23,377 nt of DNA from DATMBL01 sp050735975 (GTDB lineage: Bacteria > Desulfobacterota > Binatia > UBA9968). Below, one piece after another: positions 20,659 through 23,377 of the stretch; the stretch's first letter is position 1; the number at the start of each line of letters is the position of its first letter. The stretch spans positions 1 to 23,377 of the forward strand of contig JBOHVS010000108.1 of assembly GCA_050735975.1 (NCBI GenBank). The letters are read 5' to 3'. The position numbers were made by a program, and so were the translations under genes. The notes beneath the pieces are model-generated. The model made no database searches, was not told where the DNA came from, and worked only from the letters and a program-made list of their open reading frames with translations.

Positions 20659-23377
20659 CCAAATCTTGCCCGCGGCTCAGCACCGCCCCGAGCGGTCCCG
20701 AATCGACGGGCACACCTTCTCGATACGCGATCACCTGGTTTGAGTATGGCGAAATCCGCGCGCCCGGAGTCAGGATACCGACCTGATTGAGCGGATCGGC
20801 GCTGGAAATTAATATCGGCTTATCGTGTTCTTGCGACCGGCGCACAGAGCGGAGCGTTTCAACAGCTTCGGGCAACGCAAACTGCTCGCCGATAAAGCCA
20901 TTAACAAAACGGCCGCCGCGGATTTCACCGCGCGCCTCCAATCGACGGTAAATCTGTAGCAGGTTGCGCCACGATATGGCGTTGGACTCTCGCGCCAGCA
21001 GATCGCGAAATACCACGCCGTACCGCCGCAATAGCTGCCGTGCCGTGTGCTCGACGATTTTTTCATTGCCGGCCGGCGACGCGTGAGCGCCGTTACGCCA
21101 GAGCGACCAGCGGCCCACGGGCATCAAACGCTCAGCCGCGCGGCCTCCGGCGATGAGCCGCAAACCGCGTCGCCGTTGCTGTCTTTTGTTTTCCGGCGTC
21201 AGCAAGATTCTTAAGCCGGCAATGCCGTCTCCCGTCGCGTAACCATGCGCCACCAATTGCCATAACGCCTCCTCGGCCTTGACCTTGAGCAGCCCGGTCC
21301 CGCGCGCAATATCCGCCAGGAACGATGCCCCGTGCTTATCTAGATACCGGGCCACTTCCCGCCCCATCTCCGATAAATCACCGGCGTCTTCCCAGGCCGG
21401 CGCAGTCCCTTCGAGAAAATATTGCAGCTCATCGCGCAGCAGGAAGGCGATCGGCGCATTTCTTGCCGGCACGCGCCATCTCCGCCGTCTCCTTTTGAAT
21501 GAATGGCTCAAACCATCTTCTTCGAGCGCAGGCGGTTCCAGTTTCAAACGTCCCCAGGTAACCCAACCGGCGAGACAGAGATTTTCCAAATCCGCAGGAT
21601 CATAGTCCTTTACACGCGCAGGTAGGACGGACTGCTCCCATGCCGGCGCCGGCAGTTCCAGGCCTTGAAGCTGCCGAATCACTTCCAGAACGCCCTCGCG
21701 GCCCCGCAACTGTGTTCTTGGTAAAACGCGCTGCCAGATAAAGAGAAACTTCATGAAATCTACCGGCGTAACCGATTCGATCTCTTTACGTAACCGCCCG
21801 AGGGTGAGCCGATGAATCCGCGCAAGGAGAACCCGATCACACCACTCCTCGCCTCTCGATTCAGCCCCTCCGGTAAAACGACCGCGCAGCACCGCGCCCG
21901 CGGCCTCGAGTCCCAATATCGCGGTCTCGATCTTACGGGGTGAAAATCCCAATTTTGTGGATAATTCTTGTACGGTTGTCGGCCCGAGGACCTCGAGCCA
22001 ACCACCGACAATCTTCCGCAATACCTCCTCTTCCGAAAGAGCTTCCGCCTGAAATCCTAAAGGCAAAGAAACCGGAGGCTCGGCTACCGCCGAGGGCAGG
22101 ACAGCTTTCAGAGTATCCACGCGCTCAGCCGTAACGTAGGCGCGCCGGCTCTCGGAGTCCGCATCTGTTTGCCAATTTAAGACCGTCGCGCGGCCGGAAT
22201 CGATCAGGCGTTCCGCCAGTTCAGCCCATTCACCGCTGTCGTTCACCGGCGCCAAATAAACACCAAGAAGAAAGTCGTGGAGTTCATCTGCGTTCCGGAC
22301 GTTGGGCCATGCCTGATCCCGCACCTCCTGGATAGCTTCGGGATCAAGTCTTCCCAGGTCACCATCCAACCGGGGATCGACTCGCCGGAGGGACACCGCC
22401 CGCGCGCGACGTTCCTCGAGCGGAGCATCATCCAAGAAAGCATAGGGATTAGCATTGAGGATCTCATGGGCCATTGGCGAAGGCGCGGTAGTATCCATGG
22501 CAATCGCTCGCACGACGCCCCGCTCCATGAGTTCCAGGATTTCTTTTAAGCCATTCAAATCCATCGCTTCATGGAGACAGTCGGTCAAAGTTTCATTAAC
22601 CAGCGGATGATCGGGGATCTCGACGGGCCCAACCCGGTTGTCCTGGCACATGACCTGCTCAGGAAAAGTGGCTGCCAACAGATCCTCGGCTCGCATGCGC
22701 TGCAACGCAACCGGCACTTTCTTGCCGCCGCTGTGACGCATCACGGCGAGCGCCCGCGTCGCATTCCAGCGCCAGCGGTTGGTAAAGAAAGGCGAAGCCA
22801 ACAGCGCTTGGGTCAACTCTCTTTCCAAGATGGCGGGCCGCAGCATGGAAAAAACGTCGGTTACGGGAAAGGAATGCTGCTCTACCAACGAAATTACGAT
22901 GCCGTCATCCGTGGCCGCGGCCTGGAGCTCGCGGTTAAAGCTCACGCAAAAGCGCTTTCTGAGCGCTATGCCCCAAGCGCGATTGATTCTTCCGCCCCAG
23001 GGCGAGTGAATCACGAGCTGCATTCCGCCGGCCTCATCGAAGAAGCGCTCGGCGACTATCTCGTATTGACCGGGGACGCAGCCGAGGACGGCCTGTGTTT
23101 CAGCAACATAGGCTGCGACTTGCTCAGCGGCCGAATCGGGAAGGCCGATCCCTTCCATCAGCCAGCTCTTCGCGCCGGCAGGATCGGCGAGGCGAGCCGC
23201 CACATCGCGGCGCAGCTCAGAGACTGCGGCGGATAGCTCCCGCGAGCGAGCCGGCGCCTCGCCCAGCCAGAACGGGATGCTCGGCGGAAGTCCCTGCGCA
23301 TCCTCGACCCAGACTTTGCCGGAGGCTACCCGCCGAATACGCCATGACCGATTGCCGAGGAGGAAGATATCTCCGGC
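20639..23377 (-). CDS. lhr: Lhr-type DNA helicase, C-terminal part (5' end outside window)
   Basis: The frame is open from the right edge, giving 912 visible residues. The first 60 (GDIFLLGNRSWRIRRV, then PFWLGEAPARSREL) match the beta-barrel region just after the helicase motor of Lhr proteins. The following 350 or so correspond to the DEAD-associated/winged-helix region. Residues about 690-912 match the Lhr C-terminal domain (RYGVVFRDLLARE, then GGRFVNGFIGEQFALPEAV). The RecA-like motor with its ATPase motifs lies outside the window. Lhr proteins unwind DNA or RNA:DNA hybrids in repair. Compared with typical Lhr proteins, the end looks 50-75 residues short: it stops after a VIAYREGVPV strand at GIGVLE, inside an octamer repeat. 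An MBL-fold hydrolase gene follows after 39 bases. Confidence 0.85.
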   Translation of the reverse strand, partial: AGDIFLLGNRSWRIRRVASGKVWVEDAQGLPPSIPFWLGEAPARSRELSAAVSELRRDVAARLADPAGAKSWLMEGIGLPDSAAEQVAAYVAETQAVLGCVPGQYEIVAERFFDEAGGMQLVIHSPWGGRINRAWGIALRKRFCVSFNRELQAAATDDGIVISLVEQHSFPVTDVFSMLRPAILERELTQALLASPFFTNRWRWNATRALAVMRHSGGKKVPVALQRMRAEDLLAATFPEQVMCQDNRVGPVEIPDHPLVNETLTDCLHEAMDLNGLKEILELMERGVVRAIAMDTTAPSPMAHEILNANPYAFLDDAPLEERRARAVSLRRVDPRLDGDLGRLDPEAIQEVRDQAWPNVRNADELHDFLLGVYLAPVNDSGEWAELAERLIDSGRATVLNWQTDADSESRRAYVTAERVDTLKAVLPSAVAEPPVSLPLGFQAEALSEEEVLRKIVGGWLEVLGPTTVQELSTKLGFSPRKIETAILGLEAAGAVLRGRFTGGAESRGEEWCDRVLLARIHRLTLGRLRKEIESVTPVDFMKFLFIWQRVLPRTQLRGREGVLEVIRQLQGLELPAPAWEQSVLPARVKDYDPADLENLCLAGWVTWGRLKLEPPALEEDGLSHSFKRRRRRWRVPARNAPIAFLLRDELQYFLEGTAPAWEDAGDLSEMGREVARYLDKHGASFLADIARGTGLLKVKAEEALWQLVAHGYATGDGIAGLRILLTPENKRQQRRRGLRLIAGGRAAERLMPVGRWSLWRNGAHASPAGNEKIVEHTARQLLRRYGVVFRDLLARESNAISWRNLLQIYRRLEARGEIRGGRFVNGFIGEQFALPEAVETLRSVRRSQEHDKPILISSADPLNQVGILTPGARISPYSNQVIAYREGVPVDSGPLGAVLSRGQDLGIGVLE

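Overview
The window is a stretch of bacterial chromosome, moderately GC-rich and densely coded, with about 17 protein genes, two of which run off the window edges. It has no rRNA, tRNA, transposase or CRISPR array. The mix of UbiD-type decarboxylase, cysteine-less Asp/Glu racemase relative, solitary xanthine-dehydrogenase large subunit, phytoene-desaturase-like FAD enzymes, MoxR/VWA pair and Lhr helicase resembles uncultured soil or sediment lineages formerly placed in or near Deltaproteobacteria (for example Binatota, Tectomicrobia, Rokubacteria or NC10). That placement rests on gene content alone and is uncertain.

Layout. (1) 1-3526, minus strand: an M24 pita-bread-fold protein with altered metal ligands, then 6 bases later an enolase-superfamily enzyme, then an opine-dehydrogenase-family enzyme cut by the left edge. 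Together they suggest metabolism of an N-substituted amino acid. (2) 3735-5684, minus: a stand-alone three-part protein that looks like a bacterial relative of the regulatory region of animal ASK/MAP3K5 kinases, with its own extended -10 promoter. (3) 6042-10175, minus: an SDR and two tandem FAD oxidoreductases. (4) 10366-13058, plus: a translationally coupled MoxR AAA+ ATPase and VWA protein. (5) 13301-13840, plus: a cysteine dioxygenase with the Cys-Tyr cofactor pair. (6) 14077-16293, minus: a UbiD-family decarboxylase and a cysteine-less racemase-superfamily protein under one good promoter. (7) 16476-16976, plus: an unknown protein. (8) 17020-19242, minus: a xanthine-dehydrogenase-type molybdenum subunit without partner subunits. 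(9) 19383-19670, plus: a small helical protein. (10) 19808-23377, minus: an Lhr-type helicase (motor outside the window) followed by an RNase Z-like metallo-beta-lactamase.

The most unusual DNA-level signal is in the gaps. Most gene 3' ends carry a short element made of tiny tandem units (6, 8 or 9 bases) followed by the same units in inverted orientation, so that the element can fold into a hairpin. Different gaps use unrelated unit sequences but the same architecture, and in three cases the stop codon itself lies in the repeat. The strongest protein-level lead is the ASK-like protein at 3735-5684, a candidate stress or conflict sensor/effector.
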